Below, piece after piece: positions 18,339 to 30,496 of a stretch of 64,000 nt of DNA. Position 1 is the first letter of the stretch. The number at the start of each line of letters is the position of its first letter. Source of the DNA: Halomonas daqiaonensis (GTDB lineage Bacteria > Pseudomonadota > Gammaproteobacteria > Pseudomonadales > Halomonadaceae); NCBI RefSeq assembly GCF_900109725.1, contig NZ_FOBC01000008.1, positions 62,001 through 126,000 on the forward strand, given 5' to 3'. Under the pieces are notes generated by a model, which made no database searches, was not told the DNA's origin, and was given only the letters and a program-made list of their open reading frames with translations. The position numbers and the translations under genes are program-made.

Positions 18339-18370
18339 GGCCCTGTCGTTATCGACAGGGCCATTTTTTT
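18339..18370 (+). terminator. Rho-independent terminator of the amino acid ABC operon
   Basis: A perfect 10-bp stem GGCCCTGTCG / CGACAGGGCC (18339-18348, 18353-18362) with a TTAT loop is followed by ATTTTTTT. This is a canonical terminator. Confidence 0.92.
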
Positions 18371-18843
18371 GCCTGTGGACAAAAAACCTGGGGAACCGGA
18401 TCGAATCGGCCTGCAGTGCCCGTCATGTGGGGCAATGGGCGAATCATGTCGGGTTGTTCACAGTCGCGGTGACAAGCCAGGTAGGCAACGGTGGACAAGC
18501 GGTGTCTCAGTCGTGCTGTGGACAAGCGGGCTTTCCATCCACAGGCTCCCGACACCCCATCCGCAGGCAGTTAGCCTCATGTCCCACGAGGCATCAACAC
18601 GGCAATACCTTGAAAACATTGAGTTTAAACCACTTACCCACGGAAAATGTCCACACCAGTAGTTACTACCACAACAGAACTTCTTTTATATATTCTATTT
18701 TATTGTTTAGGAGTGGTGAGTTAGGCGATGGTGCAGGAAATCCCGTGTGGAAAACCCTGACGATTACCCACAGGAGGTTTATACTGGCCCGCTGATTTCC
18801 ACTCCTGACTGCAACATCGGCGCAGTGCGCCAAGAGGTGACCC
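18371..18843. other. Candidate replication origin (oriC-like) upstream of mnmG
   Basis: A non-coding region of about 470 bases. Single-mismatch matches to the DnaA box TTATNCACA lie at 18374-18382, 18454-18462, 18517-18525, 18746-18754 and 18764-18772. Weaker two-mismatch matches lie at 18490-18498, 18535-18543, 18634-18642 and 18647-18655. An AT-rich block (18681-18709, including TTTTATATATTCTATTTTAT) could be the unwinding element. The mnmG (gidA) side is where enterobacterial oriC lies. In pseudomonads the main origin lies near dnaA-rpmH, which would be outside this window, so the assignment is not certain. Confidence 0.6.
18757..18785 (+). promoter_or_regulatory. Predicted mnmG promoter
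   Basis: CTGACG (18757-18762) and TATACT (18780-18785) with a 17-base spacer sit about 60 bases before the mnmG start. The spacer contains the DnaA-box-like TTACCCACA (18764-18772), so DnaA binding and mnmG transcription could interfere with each other. Confidence 0.45.
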
Positions 18844-20748
18844 TTGGAGTATCCCGACCGCTTTGACGTCATCGTCATCGGCGGCGGCCATGCCGGAACC
18901 GAAGCCGCCCTGGCCTCGGCCCGCATGGGCTGCCGGACCCTGCTGCTGACCCACAACATCGAGACTCTCGGCCAGATGTCATGCAATCCCGCTATCGGCG
19001 GGATCGGCAAGAGTCACCTGGTCAAGGAGATTGATGCCCTGGGTGGTGCCATGGGACTGGCCACCGACCTAGGCGGCATCCAGTTTCGCGTTCTCAATGC
19101 CCGCAAGGGGCCGGCAGTACGCGCCACCCGGGCCCAGGCCGACCGAGTACGCTACAAGGCGGCAATTCGTGGCATGCTGGAGTCCCAGGCCAACCTGACG
19201 CTCTTCCAGCAGGCGGCTGGCGATCTGATCGTCGAGGGGGACACCGTGCGTGGCGTGGTCACCGAGACCGGCATCCGCTTCCTGGCCGAAAGCGTGGTGT
19301 TGTGCACCGGAACCTTCCTCGGCGGGGTGATCCATATCGGCCTCGACACCAGCCGTGGCGGGCGTGCAGGCGATCCGCCCTCCAATGCCCTGGCCGAGCG
19401 GCTACGGGCACTGCCGTTCAGGGTCGACCGCCTGAAGACGGGAACGCCGCCACGGCTGGATGCCAAGAGCGTCAATTTCTCGCGTCTCGAGGAGCAGCCC
19501 GGCGACAACCCGACGCCGGTGATGTCCTACCTCGGCAATCGCGGGATGCACCCTCGGCAGGTGAGCTGCCATATCGCGCATACCAATGAGCGTACCCACG
19601 AGATCATCCTCGCCAACCTGGATCGTTCGCCGATGTACTCGGGGGTGATCGAGGGGGTCGGGCCACGCTACTGCCCGTCCATCGAGGACAAGGTGCATCG
19701 CTTCGCCGACAAGGCGAGCCACCAGGTGTTCATCGAGCCTGAAGGGCTCGATACCCATGAGTTGTACCCCAACGGGATTTCCACCTCGCTGCCCTTCGAC
19801 GTGCAGCTTCAGGTGGTTCGTTCCATCCCGGGGCTTGAGAACACCCATATCACCCGGCCGGGCTACGCCATCGAGTACGACTTCTTCGATCCCCGTGACC
19901 TGCGGCACTCGCTGGAAACCAAGTTCATCCACAACCTGTATTTCGCCGGCCAGATCAACGGCACCACCGGCTACGAGGAGGCGGGCGCCCAAGGACTGCT
20001 GGCCGGCCTCAACGCCGCTCGGCGGGCCCGTGGGCTGCAGCCCTGGTCACCGCGACGCGACGAGGCCTACCTGGGCGTTCTGGTCGATGACCTGATCACT
20101 CTGGGAACCAAGGAGCCCTACCGGATGTTCACCTCGCGGGCCGAATACCGGCTGCTGCTGCGCGAAGACAACGCCGACATGCGGCTTACCGAGACCGGTC
20201 GTGAACTGGGACTCGTGGACGATACCCGTTGGTCGGCCTTTGCGGCCAAGCGCGAGGCGGTGGAGCGTGAGAGCGCACGGCTCCGGGCCAGCTGGGTGCA
20301 GCCGGGTACCCTTGCGGCCGCCCGAGTCGAAGCCAGGACCGGCACGCCGTTGACTCATGAATACAGCCTGATGGACCTGTTGCGTCGCCCGGAGCTCGCC
20401 TATGGCGACCTCGCCGACCTGCCCGGCATCGAGGGACAGGCGGTCGATGACGAAGCGGTGGCCGATCAGGTACAGATCCAAGCCAAGTACCAGGGCTACA
20501 TCGAGCGACAGCAGAACGAGATCGACAAGCTCAAGCGTCACGAGGCCACGCCGCTACCGGCCAATATCGACTACCGGCGCGTCGAGGGGCTGTCCAACGA
20601 GATCCGCCAGAAGCTCGAGGAGTCACGCCCCGAGACCCTGGCCCAGGCAGGGCGCATCTCCGGCGTAACACCGGCAGCGGTCTCGATCCTGTTGATCCAC
20701 CTCAAGAAACGACGGTTGCTCGACGAAGACCGGGCAGCCAGCGCGTGA
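18844..20748 (+). CDS. mnmG: tRNA uridine-5-carboxymethylaminomethyl modification enzyme MnmG
   Basis: FAD-dependent partner of MnmE in wobble-uridine 34 modification. The 634-residue protein has the N-terminal FAD motif [19 protein letters not shown] and the family block [22 protein letters not shown] (split here: [22 protein letters not shown]). The start appears to be TTG at 18844 (TTGGAGTATCCC), preceded by AGAGGTG; no ATG gives the right N-terminus. Its stop overlaps the rsmG start. It stands first in the mnmG-rsmG-parA-parB cluster beside the origin-like region. Confidence 0.96.
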   Translation: MEYPDRFDVIVIGGGHAGTEAALASARMGCRTLLLTHNIETLGQMSCNPAIGGIGKSHLVKEIDALGGAMGLATDLGGIQFRVLNARKGPAVRATRAQADRVRYKAAIRGMLESQANLTLFQQAAGDLIVEGDTVRGVVTETGIRFLAESVVLCTGTFLGGVIHIGLDTSRGGRAGDPPSNALAERLRALPFRVDRLKTGTPPRLDAKSVNFSRLEEQPGDNPTPVMSYLGNRGMHPRQVSCHIAHTNERTHEIILANLDRSPMYSGVIEGVGPRYCPSIEDKVHRFADKASHQVFIEPEGLDTHELYPNGISTSLPFDVQLQVVRSIPGLENTHITRPGYAIEYDFFDPRDLRHSLETKFIHNLYFAGQINGTTGYEEAGAQGLLAGLNAARRARGLQPWSPRRDEAYLGVLVDDLITLGTKEPYRMFTSRAEYRLLLREDNADMRLTETGRELGLVDDTRWSAFAAKREAVERESARLRASWVQPGTLAAARVEARTGTPLTHEYSLMDLLRRPELAYGDLADLPGIEGQAVDDEAVADQVQIQAKYQGYIERQQNEIDKLKRHEATPLPANIDYRRVEGLSNEIRQKLEESRPETLAQAGRISGVTPAAVSILLIHLKKRRLLDEDRAASA

Positions 20749-21401
20749 CCCCAGTAGACAATATTGTCGAGGCGCGCCTCGATGGCGGGCTGGTGGCGCT
20801 GGGCATCGCCGTTGATGACGAACAGCGTCGGCTGCTGCTGGCGTTGGTGGGGCTGTTGCACAAGTGGAATCGCGCCTATAACCTCACCGCGGTACGCACG
20901 CCGGAGAAGATGGTGACCCGTCACCTCCTCGACAGTGCCGCGGTGCTGCCCTTCGTACGGGGGCCAGAGCTGCTCGACGTGGGCTCGGGACCGGGCCTAC
21001 CGGGACTGGTGCTGGCGATCCTCGAGCCGACGCTCTCGGTCACGCTGCTCGACAGCAACGGCAAGAAGGTGCGCTTCCAGCGCCAGGCCGTGATGGAACT
21101 GGGCCTTGGCAACGTCACCCCGGTACAGGCCAGAGTCGAAACCTTCGACCCCCTCGCCGGGGGCTATGCCCAGGTGATTTCGCGAGCTTTCTCGAGCCTG
21201 GGTGATTTCATTTCGCTGACCGCGAGCCTGGTGGCCCCCGGTGGTGAATGGCTGGCCATGAAGGGCCCCGCCGTGGATGATGAACTGGCTGAACTTCCCG
21301 AGGACATCGCCGTGGCGGCACGACACGATCTCGCGGTGCCCTACCAGGACGGCAGCCGACATCTCGTGGTCCTTCGCCGCCGGGATGTGACCCAGGCCTG
21401 A
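20745..21401 (+). CDS. rsmG: 16S rRNA (guanine(527)-N7)-methyltransferase RsmG
   Basis: SAM-dependent methyltransferase acting on G527 of 16S rRNA. The 218-residue protein has the family segment [12 protein letters not shown] near residue 45 and the SAM motif [17 protein letters not shown]. The GTG start overlaps the mnmG stop (GTGA), indicating translational coupling. Neighbours are the classical gidA-gidB-parA-parB order. Confidence 0.95.
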   Translation: MTPVDNIVEARLDGGLVALGIAVDDEQRRLLLALVGLLHKWNRAYNLTAVRTPEKMVTRHLLDSAAVLPFVRGPELLDVGSGPGLPGLVLAILEPTLSVTLLDSNGKKVRFQRQAVMELGLGNVTPVQARVETFDPLAGGYAQVISRAFSSLGDFISLTASLVAPGGEWLAMKGPAVDDELAELPEDIAVAARHDLAVPYQDGSRHLVVLRRRDVTQA

Positions 21402-21438
21402 CCCAGAGGCGTCTGTTTCCCAAGCAAGGGAGTTGCCC

Positions 21439-22209
21439 GTGACCAAGATCATAGCCTTGACCAACCAGAAGGGCGGGGTGGGCAAGACCACCACCGCCGT
21501 CAACCTCGCCGCTAGCCTGGCTGCCCTGGATCGCCGTGTGCTGCTGGTCGACCTTGATCCCCAGGGACATGCCACCATGGGCAGCGGCGCCGACAAGCAT
21601 GATCTGGATGCTAGCGTGCTGGATGTGGTGCTGGGCGAAAAGAGACCCACCGAAGTGATCATCGACTGCCCGCAGGCGGGCTATGCACTGCTCCCCGGCA
21701 ACGGTGACCTGACCGCCGCCGAGGTGGAACTGCTCGACCGCCGCGAGGGACGTGAGCGTTGCCTGGTCAAGGCCCTGGAGGAGGTGGCCGGCGAATATGA
21801 CGTGGTGCTGATAGACTGCCCTCCGTCACTGAACATGCTCACCGTCAATGCCCTGACCGCCGCTGACGGCGTGCTGATCCCGCTGCAGTGCGAGTTCTAC
21901 GCCCTGGAGGGGCTCTCTGCGTTGCTCGACACCGTGGAGCAGATCAAGGACAGCGTGAATCCCCAGATCGAGATCTACGGGATCCTGCGCACCATGTTCG
22001 ACGCCCGCAACAGCCTTACCCGCGATGTCAGCAAGCAGCTGCGCGACTACTTTGGCGATGCACTGCTGAAGACAACCATTCCGCGCAATGTGCGGGTCGC
22101 CGAGGCGCCTAGCCATGGGCTGCCGGTGACCCAGTATGCCCGCTTCTCGCGCGGCAGCCAGGCCCACCGGGTGCTGGCCAAGGAACTGATCCGGCGCCTG
22201 TCGCTGTGA
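21439..22209 (+). CDS. parA: Chromosome-partitioning ATPase ParA (Soj)
   Basis: Walker-type ATPase that moves ParB-bound origin regions. The 256-residue product has the deviant Walker A KGGVGKTT (11-18), VDLDPQGHATMG and DCPPSLNMLT. I chose GTG 21439 over TTG 21433, because it sits 6 bases after GGGAG and gives the usual N-terminus MTKIIALTNQ. Its stop lies just before parB; both genes are adjacent to the candidate origin. Confidence 0.95.
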   Translation: MTKIIALTNQKGGVGKTTTAVNLAASLAALDRRVLLVDLDPQGHATMGSGADKHDLDASVLDVVLGEKRPTEVIIDCPQAGYALLPGNGDLTAAEVELLDRREGRERCLVKALEEVAGEYDVVLIDCPPSLNMLTVNALTAADGVLIPLQCEFYALEGLSALLDTVEQIKDSVNPQIEIYGILRTMFDARNSLTRDVSKQLRDYFGDALLKTTIPRNVRVAEAPSHGLPVTQYARFSRGSQAHRVLAKELIRRLSL

Positions 22210-22250
22210 GCCGGCCGCCGAATACTGCTGGTAGTGATGAGGGAATGTCG

Positions 22251-23165
22251 ATGACGCGTAAACGCGCCTTGGGACGCGGCCTGGATGCCCTGATCGGTGC
22301 CAATGCCCGCCGTCGTGAAAGCCTTGACCTCCCCGAGGTTGATACGACCGAGGCCACACCGGCCGCGGTACCTTCGGAGAGCCCTGCCGAGGATCGCCTC
22401 GAGCGTTTGCCGCTGGGACAGCTCACCCGCGGCAAGTACCAGCCGCGTCGTGACATCCAGCCCGAGGCCCTCGAGGAACTGGCCGACTCGATTCGCGCCC
22501 AGGGCGTGATGCAGCCGATCGTGGTCCGACCCGTCGGCGAGGCGCGCTACGAGATCATCGCCGGCGAGCGTCGCTGGCGCGCCGCCCAGCTCGCCGAGCT
22601 CGATGTGATTCCCGCGGTGATCCGCGAGGTCAGCGACGAGGTGGCGCTGGCATTGGCGCTGATCGAGAACATCCAGCGCGAGGACCTCAACCCCGTCGAG
22701 GAGGCGATGGCCCTCAAGCGCCTCCTCGAGGAGTTCGCCCTGACCCAGCAGCAGGTAGCCGATGCCGTGGGCCGCTCTCGTGCCCAGGTGGCAAACCTGC
22801 TGCGGCTGCTGACGCTGGACCCCGAGGTACAGACCCTGCTTGAGCGCGGTGACCTGGACATGGGCCACGCCCGGGCGCTGCTGGCGCTTTCCGGGGCGCG
22901 TCAGCGCAAGGCCGCCCATGAGGTGGTCAACAAGGATCTCACGGTTCGCGATACCGAGGCGCTGGTCAAGCGGCTGGCCAGCGGTGAGCCCGCCAAGCCG
23001 CGCCGCGAGGCGCCGTCTGCGGACGTGGCCGGCCTGGAGACGCGGCTCGCCGAAGTGCTAGGCGCTCCGGTGAAGATCCAGCATGGTCGTGGGGGCAAGG
23101 GACGGGTGACCATCCGCTATGCCAGCCTCGATGAGCTCGACGGTATCCTGGAGCATATCCGGTGA
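22251..23165 (+). CDS. parB: Chromosome-partitioning protein ParB (Spo0J)
   Basis: CTP-dependent DNA clamp that loads at parS sites. The 304-residue protein begins MTRKRALGRGLDALIG, has the ParB/Srx motif block (AGERRWRAAQLA, then ALIENIQREDLNPVEEA) and the helix-turn-helix around TQQQVADAVGRSRAQVANLL. ATG 22251 is chosen for GAGGGA 6 bases upstream; ATG 22245 or GTG 22206 (overlapping the parA stop) are alternatives. No TGTTTCACGTGAAACA-like parS site is visible in this window. Confidence 0.93.
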   Translation: MTRKRALGRGLDALIGANARRRESLDLPEVDTTEATPAAVPSESPAEDRLERLPLGQLTRGKYQPRRDIQPEALEELADSIRAQGVMQPIVVRPVGEARYEIIAGERRWRAAQLAELDVIPAVIREVSDEVALALALIENIQREDLNPVEEAMALKRLLEEFALTQQQVADAVGRSRAQVANLLRLLTLDPEVQTLLERGDLDMGHARALLALSGARQRKAAHEVVNKDLTVRDTEALVKRLASGEPAKPRREAPSADVAGLETRLAEVLGAPVKIQHGRGGKGRVTIRYASLDELDGILEHIR

Positions 23166-23260
23166 GGCTATCGATCGTCGGCCACCGTCTGTGCTGTCAA
23201 GCATCCGTCCCCCTTTGGTCGAAGACGTATCCTATATCGCTGGAATCGCCGTCACTTTGG

Positions 23261-23289
23261 TTGAAGGGGCATGGGCGGTTCCCTATAAT
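23261..23289 (+). promoter_or_regulatory. Predicted sigma70 promoter of the atp operon
   Basis: TTGAAG (23261-23266), a 17-base spacer and a perfect TATAAT (23284-23289) lie 57 bases before atpI. This is the best -10 match seen in the window and fits a strong constitutive operon. Confidence 0.75.
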
Positions 23290-23345
23290 CCGCCGTTGTT
23301 TGCCTGTGGACTTAGGCTTGATGCAAGGGGCATGGCGAGTGACGC

Positions 23346-23729
23346 ATGGCTAGCCTTTCGGCGATGCGAAGTCGTCCGAATTATCGCCGATTGCTGCAGG
23401 CGCAGGCGGGAGTGGTTATCGTCGTCACCCTTCTCGGCTTAGGGGTAGGCGGGCAGAAGGTAGCCATGTCGGCAGCAACGGGAGGGCTGGTTTGTCTGCT
23501 TCCCAATTTGTTTTTCGTCTGGCGATTAGGCTTACTGGGGAACCGCCGACAGGCAAGTCGCTTCGTGTCCAGCTTCTATCGGGCCGAAGCCGGTAAGCTC
23601 GGTTTGACGGTGGCATTGTTCGCCTTGGTATTCGTGTCAGTGCCCCCCTCAAACCTGGCTTTTTTCTTTGGCGCATACGTGGCGGTCCACTTCATGCACT
23701 GGCTGGCTCCCTGGCTATTGCGTGGATGA
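23346..23729 (+). CDS. atpI: ATP synthase protein I
   Basis: Small membrane protein of 127 residues with about four hydrophobic helices, standing first in the atp operon. AtpI proteins assist assembly of the c ring, and possibly Mg2+ supply, and are poorly conserved; identity here rests mainly on size, hydrophobicity and position. The start could also be the ATG 18 bases downstream. It is followed after 24 bases by atpB. Confidence 0.82.
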   Translation: MASLSAMRSRPNYRRLLQAQAGVVIVVTLLGLGVGGQKVAMSAATGGLVCLLPNLFFVWRLGLLGNRRQASRFVSSFYRAEAGKLGLTVALFALVFVSVPPSNLAFFFGAYVAVHFMHWLAPWLLRG

Positions 23730-24578
<849 letters not shown>

Positions 24579-24610
24579 AACGCGCAACACTTGATCAACC
24601 CATCACTTGA

Positions 24611-24868
<258 letters not shown>

Positions 24869-24943
24869 CATGCTGCATACCGGGCGCCCTGCGCTCGGTT
24901 TGCCTGTTTCCGGTCGCCACGAACCAGTCAGAGGTACATCCCT

Positions 24944-25414
24944 GTGAATATCAACATGACGCTTATCGGGCAGACGATCGCCTTCGCGATCTTTGTCTGG
25001 TTCTGCATTAAGTTTGTGTGGCCGCCGATCAGCAACGCGCTCCATGAACGGCAGCGCAAGATCGCCGATGGCCTCGATGCGGCCAGTCGGGCTTACCGTG
25101 ACCTCGAGCTCGCCCAGGAGAAGGCTGATGCCACCCTGCGCGAGAGCAAGGAGCAGGCTTCCCAGATCCTCGAGCAGGCCAACAAGCGCTCCTCGCAGAT
25201 GATCGAGGAGGCTCGCGAGCAGGCCCGCGCAGAAGGTGAGCGCATCGTGGCTTCCGCACGCGCCGAGATCGACCAGGAAGTCCAGCGTGCCAAGGATGAC
25301 CTGCGCGCCCAGGTGTCGCATCTGGCGGTCACCGGGGCCGAGCGGGTTCTTGAAGCCTCCGTCGACGAGAAGGCACATCGCAAGCTGCTCGACAAGCTTG
25401 CGGCCGAACTGTGA
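24944..25414 (+). CDS. atpF: ATP synthase Fo subunit b
   Basis: Peripheral stalk subunit of 156 residues: one N-terminal membrane helix (about 5-25) followed by a long charged coiled coil that dimerises and reaches F1 through delta. The start is taken as GTG 24944, with GAGG upstream ([10 protein letters not shown]); the ATG at 24956 is an alternative. It sits between atpE and atpH as usual. Confidence 0.96.
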   Translation: MNINMTLIGQTIAFAIFVWFCIKFVWPPISNALHERQRKIADGLDAASRAYRDLELAQEKADATLRESKEQASQILEQANKRSSQMIEEAREQARAEGERIVASARAEIDQEVQRAKDDLRAQVSHLAVTGAERVLEASVDEKAHRKLLDKLAAEL

Positions 25415-25425
25415 GGAGGTGACCC

Positions 25426-25962
25426 ATGGCGGAACTGTCTACCGTCGCACGACCCTATGCCAAGGCAGCGTTCGACTATGCCCAAGACCAGCAGGCACTG
25501 GATGCCTGGTCCGACTGGCTGGTCACGCTGGGTCGCGTCGTCGCCGTGCGTGACGTCGAGAAGCTTCTGACTCATCCGGGCCTGGCCGCCGAGCGCAAGG
25601 TGGCCCTGCTGCTGGAGCTGGCGGAAGTCGACATCGACGAGGCGTCGCGTCGTTTCCTAGAAACCTTGGGCGAGAAGGGCCGCCTGCCGGCTCTGCCGGC
25701 CATCGCCGAACAGTTCGAGCGGCTGCGCGCCGAGGTCGAGAAGCGCGTCGATGTTACCGTGGTCTCGGCCTACCCGCTCGACGACGATCAGCAGGACAAG
25801 CTCGCCGGTGCGCTCAAGAAGCGCCTGAATCGCGAAATCTCCATTACCACTCAGGTGGACTCCGCGCTTCTCGGTGGCGTCATCCTGCGTACCGGCGACA
25901 CCGTCATCGACGGGTCGGTACGCGGTCGACTGACACGCCTCTCCGAAGCCCTTACCGCTTGA
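25426..25962 (+). CDS. atpH: ATP synthase F1 subunit delta
   Basis: Links the peripheral stalk to the top of the alpha3beta3 head. The 178-residue protein starts [15 protein letters not shown], and its C-terminal block ([20 protein letters not shown]) is the family signature. The ATG is preceded by GAGGAGGTG. It is 16 bases upstream of atpA. Confidence 0.96.
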   Translation: MAELSTVARPYAKAAFDYAQDQQALDAWSDWLVTLGRVVAVRDVEKLLTHPGLAAERKVALLLELAEVDIDEASRRFLETLGEKGRLPALPAIAEQFERLRAEVEKRVDVTVVSAYPLDDDQQDKLAGALKKRLNREISITTQVDSALLGGVILRTGDTVIDGSVRGRLTRLSEALTA

Positions 25963-25978
25963 GTCTGAGGGACATGGC

Positions 25979-27523
25979 ATGCAGCAACTGAATCCTTCCG
26001 AGATCAGCGACATCATCAAACAGCGTATCGAGAAGCTGGATGTCGCATCCGAAGCCCGCAATCAGGGCACCATCGTCAGCGTTTCCGACGGTATCGTGAA
26101 AGTTCACGGTCTCGAAGACGCGATGTTCGGTGAAATGATCGAGTTCCCCGGCAGCATCTTCGGCATGGTGCTCAACCTCGAGCGCGACTCCGTGGGCGCC
26201 GTGGTGCTGGGCGACTACCTGCAACTCGAAGAGGGCATGACCGCCCAGTGTACCGGCCGCATCCTCGAGGTGCCGGTGGGCCCCGAGCTGATCGGCCGCG
26301 TGGTCGATGCCTTGGGCAACCCCATCGATGGCAAGGGCGACATCAACGCCAAGTTGACCGATGCGGTGGAAAAGGTCGCCCCCGGCGTCATCACTCGCCA
26401 GTCGGTCGACCAGCCGGTGCAGACCGGTCTCAAGTCCATCGATGCCATGGTGCCGATCGGCCGCGGCCAGCGTGAGCTGATCATCGGTGATCGCCAGATC
26501 GGCAAGTCGGCCATCGCCATCGATGCCATCATCAACCAGAAAGGCAAGGGCATCACCTGCGTCTATGTGGCCATCGGCCAGAAGCAGTCGACCATTGCCA
26601 ATGTGGTACGCAAGCTCGATGAGCATGGCGCGATGGAGCACACCATCGTGGTCGCCGCCGGCGCCGCCGACCCGGCGCCGATGCAGTTCCTCGCGGCCTA
26701 TTCTGGCTGCACCATGGGCGAGTACTTCCGCGACCGTGGTGAAGACGCGCTGATCGTCTACGATGACCTCTCCAAGCAGGCCGTGGCCTATCGCCAGGTC
26801 TCCCTGCTGCTGCGCCGCCCGCCGGGCCGCGAAGCCTATCCGGGTGACGTCTTCTACCTCCACTCTCGTCTGCTCGAGCGTGCCGCTCGCGTGAACGCCG
26901 ACTACGTCGAGAAGCTCACCAATGGCGAGGTGAAGGGCAAGACCGGCTCGTTGACGGCCCTGCCGATCATCGAGACCCAGGGCGGTGACGTCTCGGCCTT
27001 CGTGCCGACCAACGTGATCTCCATCACCGATGGTCAGATCTTCCTCGAGACCGATCTGTTCAACTCGGGTATCCGCCCGGCGATCAACGCCGGCCTCTCG
27101 GTGTCCCGTGTGGGTGGTTCGGCCCAGACCAAGATCATAAAGAAGCTCGGCGGTAGCGTTCGCCTGGCCCTGGCCCAGTATCGCGAGCTGGCGGCCTTCG
27201 CCCAGTTCGCCTCCGATCTGGACGAGGCCACCCGCAAGCAGCTGGAGCATGGTCAGCGCGTCACCGAGCTGATGAAGCAGAACCAGTATTCGCCGATGTC
27301 CGTGGCCGAGATGGCCCTCTCCCTGTATGCCGCCAACGAGGGCTACCTGGATGAGGTTGAGGTCAACAAGGTGCTGGACTTCGAGCGTGCCCTGCGTGAT
27401 TTCATGAAGGCCGAATACGCCGAGCTGCTCGACAAGATCAACGAGACCGGCGACTACAGCAGCGAGATCCAGGAAGGGCTGAAAGAGGGTCTCGACAAGT
27501 TCAAGGCCACTCAGAGCTGGTAA
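25979..27523 (+). CDS. atpA: ATP synthase F1 subunit alpha
   Basis: Non-catalytic nucleotide-binding subunit of F1. The 514-residue protein has the P-loop [11 protein letters not shown] (about 170-180) and the ATPase alpha/beta signature region near [14 protein letters not shown]. Length is close to the E. coli subunit (513). It is followed by a 71-base gap containing a GC-rich hairpin before atpG. Confidence 0.98.
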   Translation: MQQLNPSEISDIIKQRIEKLDVASEARNQGTIVSVSDGIVKVHGLEDAMFGEMIEFPGSIFGMVLNLERDSVGAVVLGDYLQLEEGMTAQCTGRILEVPVGPELIGRVVDALGNPIDGKGDINAKLTDAVEKVAPGVITRQSVDQPVQTGLKSIDAMVPIGRGQRELIIGDRQIGKSAIAIDAIINQKGKGITCVYVAIGQKQSTIANVVRKLDEHGAMEHTIVVAAGAADPAPMQFLAAYSGCTMGEYFRDRGEDALIVYDDLSKQAVAYRQVSLLLRRPPGREAYPGDVFYLHSRLLERAARVNADYVEKLTNGEVKGKTGSLTALPIIETQGGDVSAFVPTNVISITDGQIFLETDLFNSGIRPAINAGLSVSRVGGSAQTKIIKKLGGSVRLALAQYRELAAFAQFASDLDEATRKQLEHGQRVTELMKQNQYSPMSVAEMALSLYAANEGYLDEVEVNKVLDFERALRDFMKAEYAELLDKINETGDYSSEIQEGLKEGLDKFKATQSW

Positions 27524-27594
27524 TCCCGTTGGCCCGTCCCGCTTGCGAGGCGGGCCCTGGAGCTTTCTGAGTGCCACGAACGGAGTAGATCGCT

Positions 27595-28476
27595 ATGGCA
27601 GCTGCAAAAGAGATACGCACCCAGATCGGGAGCATCAAGAACACGCAGAAGATCACCAGCGCCATGGAAATGGTCGCGGCGTCGAAGATGCGCAAGGCCC
27701 AGGACCTGATGAAGGCCAGCCAGCCGTACGCGCGTCAGATCCGCAACGTGGTCTCGCATGTCGCCGATGCCAACCCGGAGTACCGTCATCCTTGGATGGT
27801 CGAGCGCGACGCCAAGCGGGTCGGCTATATCGTGGTATCCACCGACCGTGGCCTGTGTGGCGGTTTGAACGTGAACATGTTCAAGGCCGTGATCACGGAC
27901 GCCAAGGCGTGGCGTGAGCACGGGGCCGAGCTCGACTTCTGTGCCCTGGGCAGCAAGGCCGGCAGCTTCTTCAAGAGCTACGGGGGCAATCTCGTCGCGG
28001 CGAAGAGCGGCCTGGGCGAGTCACCCGAGGTCGAGGACCTGATCGGCAGCGTGAAGGTCATGCTGGATGCCTATGACGAGGGTCAGCTGGACCGCCTATA
28101 TGTGGTGTACAACGAATTCGTCAACACCATGACCCAGAAGCCGGTGGTCCGTCAGCTGTTGCCTCTGTCGCCCGACATGGGTGCGGAATCGCACGACGAA
28201 GAAGACAAGCGTCCCGGTAGCTGGGACTACCTGTATGAGCCGGATGCCAAGGCGCTGCTGGATAGCCTGTTGGTGCGTTTCATCGAATCGCAGGTCTATC
28301 AGGCGGTGGTCGAAAACGGGGCCTGCGAACAGGCCGCGCGGATGATCGCCATGAAGAGTGCCACCGACAACGCCGGCAATCTGATCGACGACCTGGAGAT
28401 GGTCTACAACAAGGCCCGTCAGGCGGCCATTACCCAGGAAATCTCCGAGATCGTCGGTGGTGCCGCCGCCGTATAG
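27595..28476 (+). CDS. atpG: ATP synthase F1 subunit gamma
   Basis: Central rotor shaft, 293 residues. The N-terminus ([20 protein letters not shown]) and C-terminal helix ([20 protein letters not shown]) are the conserved coiled-coil ends. A slightly longer middle (around [19 protein letters not shown]) distinguishes it from E. coli. The message downstream carries a hairpin centred on GGCCATGGCC before atpD. Confidence 0.97.
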   Translation: MAAAKEIRTQIGSIKNTQKITSAMEMVAASKMRKAQDLMKASQPYARQIRNVVSHVADANPEYRHPWMVERDAKRVGYIVVSTDRGLCGGLNVNMFKAVITDAKAWREHGAELDFCALGSKAGSFFKSYGGNLVAAKSGLGESPEVEDLIGSVKVMLDAYDEGQLDRLYVVYNEFVNTMTQKPVVRQLLPLSPDMGAESHDEEDKRPGSWDYLYEPDAKALLDSLLVRFIESQVYQAVVENGACEQAARMIAMKSATDNAGNLIDDLEMVYNKARQAAITQEISEIVGGAAAV

Positions 28477-29919
<1,443 letters not shown>

Positions 29920-29944
29920 TCCCGTCTACCTGGGAGACGTCGTC

Positions 29945-30373
29945 ATGACGAAAAGCTTCAAGTGCGAGATCGTCAGTGCCGAGGAGGGGATCTTCTCCGG
30001 CCAGATCGAGCGCATCATCGCCACCGGTCGCATGGGCGAGCTGGGGATTCTACCCGGCCACGCACCGCTGCTGACCGAGCTCAAGCCGGGTCCGGTGCGC
30101 GTGCTTCATGATGGCGGCCAGGAGGAGAACTACTACGTCTCGGGAGGCTTCCTGGAAGTCCAGCCTGACGTGGTGACCATCCTGGCCGACGCGGCCACCC
30201 GCGCTCATGACCTCGATGAGGCAGCGGCCGAAGAGGCACGTCAGCATGCGCTGAAGAACCTCAACGACAAGTCCGCCGAGCTGGACTATACCCGTGCCTC
30301 GGCCGAACTGGCCGAAGCCGTGGCCCAGCTTCGCACGATTCAGCAACTGCGCAAGAAGGCCGGCAAGGGCTGA
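29945..30373 (+). CDS. atpC: ATP synthase F1 subunit epsilon
   Basis: Rotor subunit that regulates ATP hydrolysis, 142 residues: an N-terminal beta sandwich (EIVSAEEGIFSGQIERI, GELGILPGHAPLLTELKPG) and a C-terminal helical hairpin. It is the last gene of the atpIBEFHAGDC operon, followed by a terminator. Confidence 0.97.
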   Translation: MTKSFKCEIVSAEEGIFSGQIERIIATGRMGELGILPGHAPLLTELKPGPVRVLHDGGQEENYYVSGGFLEVQPDVVTILADAATRAHDLDEAAAEEARQHALKNLNDKSAELDYTRASAELAEAVAQLRTIQQLRKKAGKG

Positions 30374-30389
30374 TCCAGCCTCGTGCCGT

Positions 30390-30436
30390 CGACAACGCCC
30401 CTCGAACCCAGCGTCCGGGGGGCGTTGTCGTTTCTG
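30390..30436 (+). terminator. Terminator of the atp operon
   Basis: A 12-bp stem CGACAACGCCCC / GGGGCGTTGTCG (30390-30401 with 30419-30430) encloses a 17-base loop and is followed by TTTCTG. Confidence 0.75.
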
Positions 30437-30496
30437 CCGGTGCCTGACCCTTCCTTCCCTTCCGGCTGATGACACGGCGCTCACAGGAGGATAGCC

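Noticed and set aside
21401..23346. A parS site near parA-parB
   Set aside because: I searched by eye for TGTTTCACGTGAAACA-like palindromes here and at every CACGTG in the window, and none fits. The sites are probably elsewhere or were missed.
25952..27577. A 541-codon open frame antisense to atpA (and similar long antisense frames in yidC, argC, mnmE, uvrD, glmU, recG)
   Set aside because: GC-rich genes with strong codon bias give long frames on the opposite strand; the products are low-complexity His/Gly/Arg-rich with no domain, and the sense genes are certain.
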